Assembly (NCBI GenBank): GCA_963556695.1
Contig: CAUWAG010000003.1
Location: 8,494,001-8,558,000 of the forward strand
Source: Anthostomella pinea
Taxonomy: Eukaryota; Ascomycota; Sordariomycetes; Xylariales; Xylariaceae
Direction: 5' to 3'
Length of the DNA stretch: 64,000 nt
Of the stretch, positions 11,396-22,332 are shown one piece after another. The notes below the pieces were generated by a model. That model had not been told where the DNA came from. It searched no databases and saw nothing but the letters and a program-made list of their open reading frames with translations. The translations under genes and the position numbers were made by a program. Numbering within the stretch: position 1 is the stretch's first letter; each line of letters opens with the position of its first letter.

Positions 11396-12952
11396 ATGGC
11401 TTCAGCAAACAAGATCATGGAGCTCTCCATGCTCATCGCGAGCAAAACAGCAATAGTCAATGACTTTCTCACCAGCAACAAGTCGCCCACCCCGTCGCTG
11501 GACGCGGACGCCCTCCAGTCCATACCAATTCCGGACGAGGCCACGGAAATCAAGGCGGCAAGACTCTCGGTAATCGAGGTATGCTCGGAGCTGGAGGCGC
11601 TGATGACTGGTCCCAAGGAGCTCGTAAGATTCAAGGTTCGTCCAACCAATCGTTGTTTCGTGGCAGCTCTCGGCTGATAAATAGTGGTAGTATACCGCGT
11701 GGGTCAGTGTGAAAGCTATCATCCGCTTAAAGCTTGATAGGTCTTTCCCTGTGGGACAGTCTACTTCTTTCGAGGCCATGTCCGAGTTCTCGGGTCTGAG
11801 CGTGATGAACGTTCGACGCATTGTCAGGCACGCCATCATCAATCATCACTTCTTCCAGGAGAACACACCTGGTGTCATCACGCACTCGGCGCTGACGGTA
11901 ATTTTGGCCCGTGACGAACTGATGTGGAACTCTCTCATCGTAGAGATGGACGAATTCTGGCCGGCAGCAGTCAAGGTAAGGTCGACTTCGGAACTTAGGG
12001 CCGCAATACTAATAATGTGAGTATATAGACGGCTGATGCCTTGGAGAAATGGCCCAACTCGGAAGAGAACAATGAAACTGTGAGTCATTCTATCCAGTTA
12101 TCAGTGATACGGCGCCAAATAAACTGTCAGGGATTCTCTCTGGCCAACAACAGCCACAAAAGCATGTTCGATATATTTGTTGAAGAGCCTGAACGTGGTG
12201 ACAGGTTCGGCCTGTACTTCTCGAAGCCTGACGAGGCGCGCCATGGGCTTCTCGATGACTATTCCTGGGCGGACAAGACAACAATGGTAGACGTCGGAGG
12301 CTCGCACGGCAGTGTTCCTATCAGCGTCGCTGAACGATTCCCGAACATGAAATGTCTCGTACAGGATCTCCCAGACACAGTGGCGGAAGGAGCTCTGCGG
12401 CTGCCCGTTGGACTTCGCGATCGGATCACCTTCATGGCCCAGTGAGTCATTCTTGTAAGCAATGTGCAGCTGGCAAGTCGGCCACTGACGATGCTGCAGT
12501 GACTTCTTCACCGAGCAGACACTCAGCGCAGATGTGTACTATTTCCGATCCATCTTCCACAACTGGGGCGACAAGCACTGCGTCAAGATTCTGCAGAACC
12601 TCATACCTGCTCTGCGACCGGGTGCCAGAATTATAATCCACGAACGCATCAGGCCAGGTCTCGAGAACCTGAACACGACAGAGGCCCGAAAAGCCATGTA
12701 AGTCAAGCCCCTTCTTTCTCGTTGGGACCAGAACCGCCCGCCGCCGGAAGTGTGGGACGGAGCGGTCTGTACTGACTTAAGATCACCAGCAACCTGGATA
12801 TAGCCATGCTGCAGCTCTTGAACTCACAGGAGCGCGAGATGCACGAGTGGCCCAAACTGTTCCGTCAGGCAGATTCTCGCTTTCGCTATTTGGGGGCCCG
12901 CCAGCTTGCCGGCGACGCCCGCTGGATCATCGAAGCCGAATGGCAAGGATAA
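11396..12952 (+). CDS. SAM-dependent O-methyltransferase (COMT-type), six exons
   Basis: Exons 11396-11635, 11691-11975, 12029-12079, 12131-12441, 12500-12697 and 12790-12952 join in phase to encode 415 aa. Introns are 51-92 nt with GT-AG ends. The N-terminal half (about 60-190) has the winged-helix dimerisation domain of plant-type O-methyltransferases (FPVGQSTSFEAMSEFSGL.. NVRRIVRHA). The SAM-binding glycine motif VDVGGSHG is at residues 245-252, with VQDLP downstream. The segment SIFHNWGDKHC holds His316, which corresponds to the catalytic base of the family. These enzymes transfer a methyl group from SAM to a hydroxyl of a small aromatic or polyketide substrate, often in secondary metabolism. 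No polyketide synthase or other pathway gene is in the window, so the substrate cannot be inferred. All key motifs are present and the copy looks functional. Confidence 0.92.
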
Positions 12953-13045
12953 GAGTAGAACTGTGTAGTCTAAGCAATTGCGCAAGGCGGCAGCTTGCAA
13001 CCTGGCTCCTTATTAATGCCGTAATATGGTTGCGCTGTATAGGAA

Positions 13046-13125
13046 GCCCGTGTGGTCTAGTGGTTATGATTCCTGCAGGGAGACCCTGTAAAAGGATGTG
13101 GGTGGTTCGATTCCACCTTCAGGCG
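13046..13125 (+). tRNA. tRNA-like sequence with damaged anticodon arm
   Basis: Contains good internal RNA polymerase III promoter boxes (A box TGGTCTAGTGG, B box GGTTCGATTCC) and a perfect T arm (GGTGG-TTCGATT-CCACC). Directly downstream is a run of ten T interrupted only by short breaks, a strong terminator. The D-arm sequence is typical of tRNA-Pro/Gln/Asp genes of fungi. However, the acceptor ends pair poorly, the anticodon stem has only four pairs, and the loop region holds a CAGGG/CCCTG hairpin rather than a normal 7-nt loop. No anticodon can be assigned safely. It could be a tRNA pseudogene, a tRNA-derived short element, or a tRNA with an unusual intron. Confidence 0.5.
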
Positions 13126-14500
13126 TTATTTTTTTTTTCTATCCGGTCTTCCGCGGGACCACTGAGCATCTGTGCGCAGAAGGGCTTCACGAGCGTGTAA
13201 GCTCAATGTGGCGGTCAAGAGACAAGGAGATTGTTGGGAAATCCATCTTGTCGTAAGCAAACATGCGATCATATCTTCGAGCTTTCATACCTTTTTATTT
13301 ATCTATGAGCTAGAACCTGTGTAGCCCTCGCGACCGCGAGCTCTATATCTTGCGGTTTCGTGTTATACCCAGCTCATTCTGCGGGAAATTCGGACTTCAT
13401 CGTTGAGTGGCTAAACCAGCACAATTCCTCATATCCCATCAAAGGCGACGGCTTCCAGGCTGCCCCCGATGACTTTACTTTTGAGAGCCTCAATAGAAGA
13501 CGCCTAAAGGTAGAATATATAGTCTGGTAGGCTGTAAACCAGCCAAATTCGTCCTTTCTCTTTGGTTGCGACCATGGTAAAAGTCTTCTGTCGCAGAGCA
13601 TTTCAACTTCCCAGGACCGGGCCATCGTACCTGTAAACAGAGCAGTGGCCACGGCAACGCTATCTAATGCCAGTACCTGTTTCTGCTGAGATGCCAGTGC
13701 CTTTGCAATCGGCGATGGTGTTATCGGGCGGTGTTCTCCTTCTCGGGTGCTCGGGTCTCATGCTTGGCGCAGCACCACACGGTTTCCGGGTGAGGGATAC
13801 GGCTGCAGCATCTTAGAATCCACCGGACGTATCCGCACGTCTGCCTATTCCATAGTGAAGTTGACTCAGACGCACATCTGGGCTCTGTTTGTTACTTTTA
13901 CCGTGTAAAACAGCGGTGCTCTTGGTTCGCCCGTGCCGTTCTATCGTCGAACGAAACCTGGTGTCTAGGTCGTTATTTCGTAGCACCATCCAGAATATAT
14001 GTCTGAATGGATCCAATCAAGGGCTTCGTCAGTCTCGAAATCGGGCCGGGATCTCGTTCAAGCTCGGGCGCTGCGCCGGTCCGTCGCCCGACATCTGCGT
14101 ATCAAGAAGGGGAGGCCGTCCGAGACGCTGCCGTCTATCAGGTCGTAGTGCGCCCGGCTTTCGATGTTGCGCGGCGGAGATATATATGCTGTGAGGTCAT
14201 TCCGGACTTCGTATTCGCCGATTTCGTAGCCTTGGTACCCTATCGTGAGCCATAACATTATCCGATCTGTCGTGAGTGAAAGAATTTCTGGCCAAAACAC
14301 TTAGCTTGCGTACCCGTCCTATCTGGTCTATGTTATCTAGGATACCGACGTCTTGACCGAATCTGGAATCCAGCAGTCAGCAAGGCGTGCTTCAGGATGG
14401 CCCAGCTATGCCTTATTGGTCGTCAGGGGGGAAGTCGGCCGAAACCCCAAAGTCAATCAGCTGCTCATCGTCAGTCTATATGGATACCATGATTTTGCGG
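13126..14500. other. Intergenic stretch without a supported gene
   Basis: Holds only short, unrelated frames. A 51-codon frame without ATG around 13347-13530 has protein-like composition but no start, splice partner or family. No repeats of the MITE type are seen until 14501. Confidence 0.4.
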
Positions 14501-14719
14501 TACACTAAAACCTTAGAAGTCTCCGTATACTCCTCTTCTACCAAGCAAAAAGTGCGTTTATTAAAAATGGCATAAACACGCTAGAATAAGCATCAAATAT
14601 GACTTTATAGCCATGAGCTGCTTATGCCTATCTGCTTATTCAAGTATTTCTAAATCTTCACGTGTGATCTGGAATTCTTCCAACATGGGGCGTACGGAGA
14701 CTTATGAGGGCTGAGTGTA
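14501..14719. mobile_element. Foldback MITE, copy 1 (about 219 bp)
   Basis: Begins TACACTAAAACCTTAGAAGTC and ends in the inverted form GACTTATGAGGGCTGAGTGTA. Flanking TA dinucleotides fit a Tc1/mariner-type target duplication. The interior has the inverted AATAAGCA / TGCTTATTC pair shared by the other copies. The left end is diverged, and the right end abuts the broken gene fragment that follows. Confidence 0.75.
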
Positions 14720-15051
14720 CTTCCTTGAGTTTCTGTTCCGGCAGCTCTATGAAGCTCTGGGTACTCAGGCCTTGGAGAGCAAGTTCCAAAAACAGCAGCT
14801 GCCTGGCTTGTTTCCGGACCCAGCGAACAATCCCGACGATGCGCTGTTTGCTATCAAGTTATTCGCCTCGATGGACCTCGAATTTCTTACAGCCAAGATG
14901 GAACGCCAGCTGGACGCAATCGGACCGGATACCGAACTGCCCCGGGGTAGGCGCCTTCTACGAGCAAGCCCTGCGACGAAGCCTCCAGTTCCCTGAAGCG
15001 ACGCCACTCTTGGTTATGGTTCGACCGACAAACTCAAGAATCAGGGACTGA
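14720..15051 (+). pseudogene. Frameshifted gene fragment next to a MITE
   Basis: Starting right at the MITE end, one frame reads YEALGTQALESKFQKQQLPG and on to LDAIGPDTELP. At the CCCCGGGG run near 14940-14947 the protein-like reading moves to another frame (GAFYEQALRRSLQFPEATPLL) and stops at 15051. The two halves have matching amphipathic composition, so a 1-nt change in the homopolymer run is the simplest explanation. No start codon lies upstream because the MITE occupies that place. The family is not recognised. Confidence 0.4.
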
Positions 15052-15778
15052 CGCTGCACTCAACGCTACGACGCGAAAACTATGGCTTGGACTGAGTAGG
15101 ACACGGTTGACTGTATGGTCGCGCGGCGGCGCGCTTGGTCAATGTTTTGTTTTTTCCACGGGTGGAGTTTATCACGACACAAGGGAGCCCGTGACTCTGG
15201 TGTATTAAGAAAGATTGGTAGATCTGGTTAGAGTTATAATTGTGCCAGAATATGCCCAACGCATTGTCACCCAGCAAGCAATTCGAAGAGTTTGCCCGTG
15301 CATAAGTAGACTCAACTTCACTCTATTAAATTCTACGTTGACTGTAGGATCCTGTGCCCATTTCCTTCACAGCCTCCAACTAACTCATGCGGCGTCCAAC
15401 CACGCGGTTGAGCACATGTCTACCTGTATGCTGCCCTTCACACGAGCAACGAACAGTACCATATACCTACTCGCATCATGAGGGTTGGCCGCTGAGACTC
15501 GATGGTCATTCTTCCTATGAGTATCAACCTTCCAAGATGCGCTTTCCGGTAGCAAAAATGCCAACACTTGGTATACACATTCCTCTGTCAGCCAGCCGTG
15601 ACTCTGTCTACCTCTGCAGTCCTGCTTACACTTAAAATACGCCCGGCAATCCGGCCCCGCATTCGGTCAGCAGACCCACAATTCGGCTGCGGTGGTCCTC
15701 AGGCTTCAAACCCAAAACGCAAAACACCTCAAGGAAGTCAATCCATCACCAACTCCAGTCGACCACAGCAGTCTCGTT
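15052..15778. other. Intergenic stretch upstream of the metallophosphoesterase
   Basis: No gene, RNA or element is supported. The sequence shifts to a higher GC content close to the start of the next gene. Confidence 0.45.
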
Positions 15779-16660
15779 ATGAAGCTCTACGCCATCGGGG
15801 ACCTGCACCTCGGCTACGAGCTCAACAAAAAGGCCCTACAGGAGCTGACGCCGCACCCGGGCGACGGCCTGATCCTGTGTGGCGATGTGGGCGAGACGGC
15901 CGAGCACCTCGAGCTAGCCTTCACCGCAGCCAAGGCCAACTTCGACGAGGTCTTCTGGTGTCCGGGGAACCACGAGCTGTACACCCTGACGACCAAGACC
16001 GAGCTGAAAGGCGAGGACAAGTACGCCGAGTGCGTCGATATCGCGCGCAAACACGGTGTCCGGACCCCCGAGGACGACTTCTACCGCTGGGAGGGCGAGG
16101 GCGGACCCGCGCTCATCGCGCCGATATTCACGCTTTACGACTACAGCTTCCGTCCGGCTCACGTCTCGCGCGAGGGCGCACTCAAGTGGGCCGAGGAGGC
16201 CGACACGGTGGCCACGGACGAGTTCATCCTGCACCCGGACCCGCACGCCTCGCGCGACGATTGGTGCCGCGCCCTCGTCGGCAAGACGGAACGGAAGCTC
16301 GAGGAGGCCGCGCGGGTGGGCGGACTGCCGCTTATCATCGCGAACCACTGGCCGCTGCGCGAGGACCTGGTTTTCATCCCGCGCGTACCACGGTTCAGCC
16401 TCTGGTGCGGCACCAAGATGACCGAGGACTGGCACACGCGGTTCCGCGCCAAGGTCGTCGTGTCGGGCCATCTGCACGTGCGGCGGACCGACTGGAAGGA
16501 CGGCGTCCGGTTCGAGGAGTGTAGCCTGGGGTATCCGAAGCAGTGGGAGCACGCTAAGGAGAGCGGGAAGGGTATCGACGACATGCTGCGAGAGATTTTG
16601 CCGGGTCCGCCGGCGCCCGAGTCAGGATCGGCGGAGACGCAGTGGCGACGCTTTGGATGA
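15779..16660 (+). CDS. Calcineurin-like metallophosphoesterase
   Basis: Single-exon gene of 293 aa. The start is the ATG of MKLYAIGDLHLG, because that motif is the first catalytic block of the fold and should lie at the extreme N terminus. All metal-ligand blocks are present in order: GDLHLG (residues 7-12), GDVGE (35-39), GNHE (63-66), NHWP (near 189) and GHLH (near 230). The enzyme should hydrolyse phosphomonoesters or diesters with a two-metal centre; the substrate is unknown. The compact intronless form, the GC-rich third positions and the MKLYAIxDLH opening are very like actinobacterial enzymes, which raises bacterial origin as a possibility (see findings). No signal peptide is seen, so it is probably cytosolic. 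Confidence 0.9.
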   Translation: MKLYAIGDLHLGYELNKKALQELTPHPGDGLILCGDVGETAEHLELAFTAAKANFDEVFWCPGNHELYTLTTKTELKGEDKYAECVDIARKHGVRTPEDDFYRWEGEGGPALIAPIFTLYDYSFRPAHVSREGALKWAEEADTVATDEFILHPDPHASRDDWCRALVGKTERKLEEAARVGGLPLIIANHWPLREDLVFIPRVPRFSLWCGTKMTEDWHTRFRAKVVVSGHLHVRRTDWKDGVRFEECSLGYPKQWEHAKESGKGIDDMLREILPGPPAPESGSAETQWRRFG

Positions 16661-17109
16661 TAGAGTCTTAGATTGCATAGATTTGCTTGCTTTGCTTTGC
16701 CCCCCAGAGGAACGGCGACGCCCGGTTGCTATTGTGAACGGTTTATTGGGTTGCACGAGTGATACGGAGCGAGCTTGCTGTTGGGAAATTCTCTATCTCG
16801 TCTCGTCTCTTGATTCCACGACGGCCCTTCTGAGTTTGTGATGATACCTCAAGGATTTTACTGGCGGAAATCTTCGCACAGTCATGACCGAAGCATGCTG
16901 TTTCTGGACCGTATTTCAAACTCTCAAAGAGCTCCATGGCAATTCTAGTATCCATGCTCTTCATCGAGTTTATACGATCAATAGGAACGCTGTTGCACGA
17001 GTGACAATGCTGCGGACTACAAAGAGCATAAAGCTTCTAGAAACGCTCGTTGAAAACAGATACGCCCTTTGTTGAAAGCTTCGACATGAGCAGATCTCGC
17101 TGGAAAAGC
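16661..17109. other. Intergenic stretch
   Basis: Falls between the metallophosphoesterase stop and MITE copy 2. Nothing is recognised beyond short random frames. Confidence 0.5.
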
Positions 17110-17324
17110 TACACTCAGCCCTCATAAGTCTCCGTACGCGTTATGTTAACAAGACTTTAGGTCACCTATGGAAATTCGAAATACTAGAATAAGCATATAG
17201 GAATAATCAGCTCTGATTTAATACGTCATTGTTAATGCTTATTTTATGGTGCTTATTCCGATTTAATAATTTACCGCTGGTTGATAGACGGGTGGCGTGC
17301 GGAGACTTATGAGGGCTCAGTGTA
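17110..17324. mobile_element. Foldback MITE, copy 2 (215 bp)
   Basis: Left end TACACTCAGCCCTCATAAGT and right end ACTTATGAGGGCTCAGTGTA are near-perfect inverted repeats bounded by TA. The interior carries GAATAAGCAT and ATGCTTATT / GTGCTTATTCC in inverted order around an AT-rich centre. It is one of the best-preserved copies of the family. Confidence 0.9.
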
Positions 17325-17397
17325 ACACATCCCACTCCAACCACTATTGTGACAATGTGCTCATACCCATCTCCAAATTCTTACCCCCGCCGCCGTC

Positions 17398-17775
17398 ATG
17401 AATGATGACGATCCTGCCAAAGTCGCTGATGAGATAAACAAAAATTTCACAACGAAGCACAAGTTCAAGCACGCCAAATTGATCGGAGAAGGAGCTTACG
17501 GGAGTGCCCGTCTGTATGACGAATTAGACGACAAGGCAGCCTTGCGGAGGAAGGTCGTAGTCAAAGTCGCGCTGGACGAGGAATCCGATCGGAAGCACTT
17601 ATATAATATATTGATGGCCGGATCAAAACAAACTACGGGGCAAAGCGTAATGGTACGCGATTGTGGCCCTCTAATTGAGTTCCAGAGACATGTGAATTTC
17701 TATAGCCGAGCACCGGATATGGTGGCGTTGGGAGTCGTCGAGCAACCCAGTCTGGGAGTGTACCTAGGTACCTAG
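17398..17775 (+). pseudogene. Protein kinase N-lobe fragment
   Basis: A 125-codon frame, starting 73 bp after a MITE, contains a kinase glycine-rich loop (LIGEGAYGSARLYD, residues about 29-42) and a VVVKVAL segment whose lysine fits the ATP-anchoring position of beta strand 3. The frame then ends within what would be the N-lobe. No HRD catalytic loop or DFG motif follows in any frame, and the next gene starts at 18062. It is a truncated remnant, unlikely to have kinase activity. Any splice extension would need a large unseen exon, which I do not find. Confidence 0.5.
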
Positions 17776-18061
17776 ATTACCCGGGCAGGTAAACAAGCTG
17801 GGCAAATGACCTGGACAGGTGGTCCGTGCATCAACACTTGGGAGACCCCGCTTAGGTAAGCACAGAGGTCCACGGCGGGGATTAACCAGTGCTTCCGCAA
17901 AAAAGTGCAGGCCCGAAAAGCTGCAAGCTTGATCAGTCAACAAAACAGCGTCGAGGCAGCCTGATCGCTACAATTCGCGACCCGCCTCCTGTGAGACCAT
18001 ACACCCGGTGCCCGAAGCTGAAGAAATACCGAAATACCCCGAGAACCCTGCACGCTGCACT

Positions 18062-19871
18062 ATGGCTTCTATGTTCGAGCAGTCCGGCAACGGGACTCTG
18101 TTCCTGGGCGGCCAGAAGATCTCTGGCGCCGATATCAGAGACCAGAACGGTAAGTAGCTGTGCGCTGCAGACCGCCTGACAATCCGCTGATGCCCGGTTC
18201 AGTTTCTGCTACACAAGCCATCGCGAATGTCGTCAAGAGCTCCTTCGGCCCGAGCGGTCTCGACAAGATGATGGTGGACGACATAGGAGTAGGTAGACCG
18301 GTGCCTCCCAGGTTGGGCGCTCTGTACTGACTTGTCCTCAGGATGTCACAGTTACGAATGACGGTGCGACTATCCTCAGCTTATTAGACGTCGAGCACCC
18401 TGCTGGCAAGATTCTGGTCGACCTCGCGCAGCAACAAGACAAGGAAGTGGGTGATGGCACAACGTCGGTGGTTCTAATCGCGGCAGAACTCCTGCGACGA
18501 GCGAATGAGTTGATGAGGAACAAAATACACCCGACTACAATCATCACCGGGTACCGACTTGCTCTGAGAGAGGCCGTCAAGTACATGAACGAGAACGTCA
18601 GCACCAAGGTGGAGAATCTGGGACGCGAATCTCTCATCAACATTGCGAAGACGTCCATGTCCAGCAAGATCATCGGTTCAGACTCAGACTTCTTTGCGAA
18701 CATGGTGGTGGACGCAATGCAGGCAGTGAAGACGACGAACAACCGCAACGAGACCAAATACCCGGTAAAGGCAGTCAACATTCTGAAGGCACACGGCAAG
18801 GGCGTTTTGGAGTCGGTGCTGGTCAAGGGCTACGCTTTGAACTGCACCGTTGCTTCCCAGGCGATGACCACCCGGATACAAGATGCGAAAATTGCGGTAT
18901 TGGACATGAACCTGCAGAAAGAACGGATGAAGCTCGGTGTACAAATCACAGTGGACGATCCCAAACAGCTGGAGCAGATCCGTCAAAGAGAATCTGGAAT
19001 GGTTATGGAGAGAGTCGAGATGATCCTCAAGGCCGGCGCAAATGTCGTCCTGACCACGAAGGGTATCGATGACATGTGCTTGAAGATGTTCATCGAGCGT
19101 GGCGCTATGGCTGTTCGGCGATGCAAGAAGGAGGACCTGAGACGGATCGCTAGGGCAACCGGCGCAACTCTGCTCAGCACACTATCCGACTTGAACGGTG
19201 ACGAACGGTTCGAGCCATTATATTTGGGTCACGCAGAGGAGGTTGTCCAGGAGCGTATCTCGGATGACGAATGCATCATGGTCAAGGGCACCAAGACGCA
19301 CTCGTCTGCTTCTATCCTCCTTCGCGGACCGAACGACTTTTCGCTGGACGAGATGGAGCGGTCTGTACACGACTCGCTCTGTGCCGTCAAGCGAACACTA
19401 GAGAGTGGCAGCATCGTACCCGGCGGCGGTGCAGTGGAAACAGCTCTGCATATCTACCTGGAGGAGTTTGCCGGCACAGTCGGTTCGAGAGAACAGCTTG
19501 CCATCGGAGAATTCGCACAGTCTTTGCTCGTCATCCCCAAAACGCTTGCGGTAAATGGGGCAAAGGACGCGAGTGAGCTGGTGGCACAGCTGCGGTCGCG
19601 ACATGCGTTGTCTCAACGGACACAAGACGGCGAGGGCAACGATGACGAGAAGATGACGGCACGCAAGAAGGGCTACAAGAATTACGGCTTGGACCTGATG
19701 AAGGGCAAGGTGGTGGACGAGATCAAGGCGGGTGTGCTGGAGCCGAGCATGAGCAAGGTCCGGCAGCTCAAGAGTGCGGTAGAGGCGTGTATCAGTATCA
19801 TGCGGATCGATACCCTGATCAAACTAGATCCGGAGGAGAGAGGAGAGCCGGACGACGGTCACGGCCACTGA
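18062..19871 (+). CDS. TCP1: T-complex protein 1 subunit alpha (CCT1), cytosolic chaperonin
   Basis: Three exons, 18062-18149, 18203-18288 and 18342-19871, encode 567 aa. Introns begin GTAAGT and GTAGGT. This is the alpha subunit of the eight-member CCT/TRiC ring that folds actin, tubulin and many other proteins in the cytosol using ATP. Group II chaperonin signatures are clear: [11 protein letters not shown] after the first intron, [10 protein letters not shown] (N64, D65), the ATP-hydrolysis motif GDGTTS at 95-100, and PGGGAVE near residue 415. Length agrees with the family (about 550-570). The His-Gly-His tail (DDGHGH) is typical of some fungal orthologues. The gene is complete and certainly functional by sequence. 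Confidence 0.97.
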
Positions 19872-20961
19872 TAGAGAGGAGGCCTACACCTGATGGAAGA
19901 CACCAACTGTCTGTAATCCTATAGAGCATGAAGAGCCGGTGATGAAGCTCACTGTGGAACCCCATCAAGAAGGTCGGCCATTTCCGTCATCTGTCTGGAC
20001 CAACTCGGGGTGTAGGGATGCAGAGAGATGTTGGTGACTCTGCCGTCCAGCCCGTCCAGCCATCGCAGCTAGTATCGGCGGTTTGCGTCGGCATCTGCCG
20101 GCCCACATACATACACTCTGCGATACTCCACCCCCATGTAACAACCTAAGGTAGCAACCGGCTTGTCCCGCCTTACGACGACTTCATCTTGTTGGTGACA
20201 CCCTGAAAGACGGCTCTTTTTTTCTTGTAAGATATGGTGATCGGTTTCCTTCATCCATGCCCAACCTTTTGATCTGGCACCGAACTGCCAATGATCAACA
20301 GCACTGCTTGACTACGGCACACCAAGTAGTCTGATCTCCCAGCACCTGGGCATGACATCAATGCGAGATGGCTGAGCGAGGTGTGTCTCGAGTGAGGTTC
20401 AACCTACCTTAGGACATAGGGGGGATGTGATGAACATGCATGTCTAAGGCAAGGACCCCTGTTGAGCTCAATACGGCTTCAGATTTCCAGGGCTTCCATT
20501 CGTACCTACTCTGTCCGTCCCTCGGATTCCCCCGGTGTACCCTTAAACCTTTTACGTATCACGTACATAAGCACAGCTCGGCTCATACGTCAAGCCGTGC
20601 CTCCAGGGCCACATGACATCTCCACGATGCAGCCATCTGCCGCATGATTTCTTCTACATCTCCCCCGTTGTCTTTTGTATTACCTGAATTCTTCGTCTCG
20701 GGATGGACCTGCTGTTTGGTCTGCAACTGCTTATCTGAGACACACCATAGCATCGTCGTAGCTCCAGAGACTAGCTCGCATCGCCTCGCCCCATCTCATC
20801 CCACCTACCAGATCGCCTCTCGTCTACCTACAGCATCATTGTTTACAACCTCGGCTAAGATATATTCCAGATACACAACGCACCCAACCTCGACCAACCT
20901 TTGAGAAGCTCTAACCACCTCACTTAAGTCCAAAGGCCCAAACAACAGAACAATCACCACA
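19872..20961. other. Intergenic stretch, CCT1 terminator side and LYC1 promoter
   Basis: About 1.1 kb between two plus-strand genes. It contains pyrimidine-rich tracts (around 20500-20560 and 20640-20830) of promoter type, and no supported coding frame or repeat. Confidence 0.5.
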
Positions 20962-22332
20962 ATGGGTTCCCGAGCAAAAGAACCCCAAGAGGACCTCAAC
21001 CCCCTCCCCCCCGCCACGGACCCCTCCCTGGTCCTCACGCAGCCCACCGAGGCCGAGAAGCGGCAGATCTGGACTCTGAACCACGGCGAATGGGGCGGCG
21101 CACTCACCCTGCAGGAGTACCACGATCGCGAGCCGTACCTGGCGACGATCCCGCTGGCGGCGCGCGGCGGTATGGCGCACTGGATCCTCACCACCACCAC
21201 GGAGACGGAAGAGAAGGAGGCGGCGGAATCCCGCCCCGTCCTCGCCAGCTGCGAGTCCCTCCGCAAACGGGTGTTGTACGTCCCAGCAGCAGGTAGCAGC
21301 GGTGGAGAAGAAGTTAGGGACGGCGACGTTCGGGAGGGCGTTGGCTACGGCGTCGCGAGCGTGTACACGTACCCCGAGCGCCGGGGACGGCAATACGCAG
21401 GGCGCATGCTGAGCGAGCTGGGGCCAGCGCTGAGGACCTGGCCGCGGCATCAAGCACGGCTGCAGGACCCCAACGGTAGTAGCACTGGAGAGCAGAAAGC
21501 ACAACCAGATGGAAAAGGAGCAGAAGGACAAGAAGAAGAGGCGATCTGCTCGGCGCTCTGGTCAGACATCGGCAAGCAATTCTACGCCAAGAAGGGCTGG
21601 GCGGCATTCCCGAGCGTGCACGCCGAGTTTTCTGCTTCGACGGTGGGGGAAGAAGAAGAGGGCACCACCCAAGTCACCACGCCCATCACCTACGACACCC
21701 TTCCCACTCTCTGCGCCGACGACGAGCGCGTCATCCGGCGGCAGCTCGTCGACACGGCCCATGCCACTGGGCGCACCGCCATGGCGTTTGCCCCCGACCA
21801 CGACGCGCTGCGCTGGCACCTGTTCCGCGACGACTTCATCGCCGCGCTCGTGTACCCGGACCGCGGGCCGTCGGACGTCCGGGGCGCGGTGGCGGTTATT
21901 AGCGGTGACGGGGAGGAGGGCGGTCGCGTCTGGGCCATCTGGACGCGCAACTACCACTCCAAGACCCCCGCTGAGACCCGGGATAAGAACACGCTGTATA
22001 TCCTGCGTCTCGTCATCGAGTCTCCTGCCTCCTCCCCAATCTCCACCACCACCACCACCACCGACCAAGACCCGAACCCAGCCCTCCTCTCCGCCTTCGA
22101 GTCCGTCCTCCAGAAAGCCCGCCACGAGGCCCGGCGCTGGGACTGCGGCAAGATCGACGTGTGGAACCCGACGCCCGCCGTGCGCCAGTTGATCGAGCGC
22201 AGCGGCCTCGCGCACCGCTGGGTCGACCGCGACACGGCGAGCGTGCCGAGCCTCATGTGGTACGGCGGGCCCGAGGCGACCTCGTCGGGCGAGGTCGAGT
22301 GGGTCGCTAGCGAGAAGTATTGCTGGTGTTGA
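20962..22332 (+). CDS. LYC1: LYC1-type lysine N6-acetyltransferase (GNAT fold)
   Basis: Intronless gene of 456 aa starting MGSRAKEP. It resembles fungal LYC1 proteins, known from yeast to acetylate the side-chain amino group of lysine in lysine breakdown. Supporting features are the opening LTQPTEAEKRQIWTLNHGEW, the acetyl-CoA binding loop VYTYPERRGRQYAGRM (about residues 133-149, matching the R/Q-x-x-G-x-A motif), and the C-terminal half with LRWHLFRDDFIAALVYP and the closing EWVASEKYCWC, a strongly conserved end in this family. A Gln/Lys/Glu-rich insertion lies at about 170-190 and a Thr run near 355, both probably loops. Codon use is very GC-rich, which gives long but meaningless frames on the opposite strand. 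The gene is complete. Confidence 0.85.
   Translation: MGSRAKEPQEDLNPLPPATDPSLVLTQPTEAEKRQIWTLNHGEWGGALTLQEYHDREPYLATIPLAARGGMAHWILTTTTETEEKEAAESRPVLASCESLRKRVLYVPAAGSSGGEEVRDGDVREGVGYGVASVYTYPERRGRQYAGRMLSELGPALRTWPRHQARLQDPNGSSTGEQKAQPDGKGAEGQEEEAICSALWSDIGKQFYAKKGWAAFPSVHAEFSASTVGEEEEGTTQVTTPITYDTLPTLCADDERVIRRQLVDTAHATGRTAMAFAPDHDALRWHLFRDDFIAALVYPDRGPSDVRGAVAVISGDGEEGGRVWAIWTRNYHSKTPAETRDKNTLYILRLVIESPASSPISTTTTTTDQDPNPALLSAFESVLQKARHEARRWDCGKIDVWNPTPAVRQLIERSGLAHRWVDRDTASVPSLMWYGGPEATSSGEVEWVASEKYCWC

Noticed and set aside
13347..13530. Protein-like frame without ATG (AGNSDFIVEWLNQHN region)
   Set aside because: No start codon, no adjoining exon and no recognised family, so it cannot be called a gene or a defined pseudogene.
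15914..16552. 212-codon minus-strand frame opposite the metallophosphoesterase
   Set aside because: Antisense shadow of a GC-rich gene; the plus strand holds all catalytic motifs.
21562..22215. Long minus-strand frame opposite the LYC1-type gene
   Set aside because: A shadow caused by very GC-rich codon use of the plus-strand gene; its G/V/R-rich sequence has no domain.
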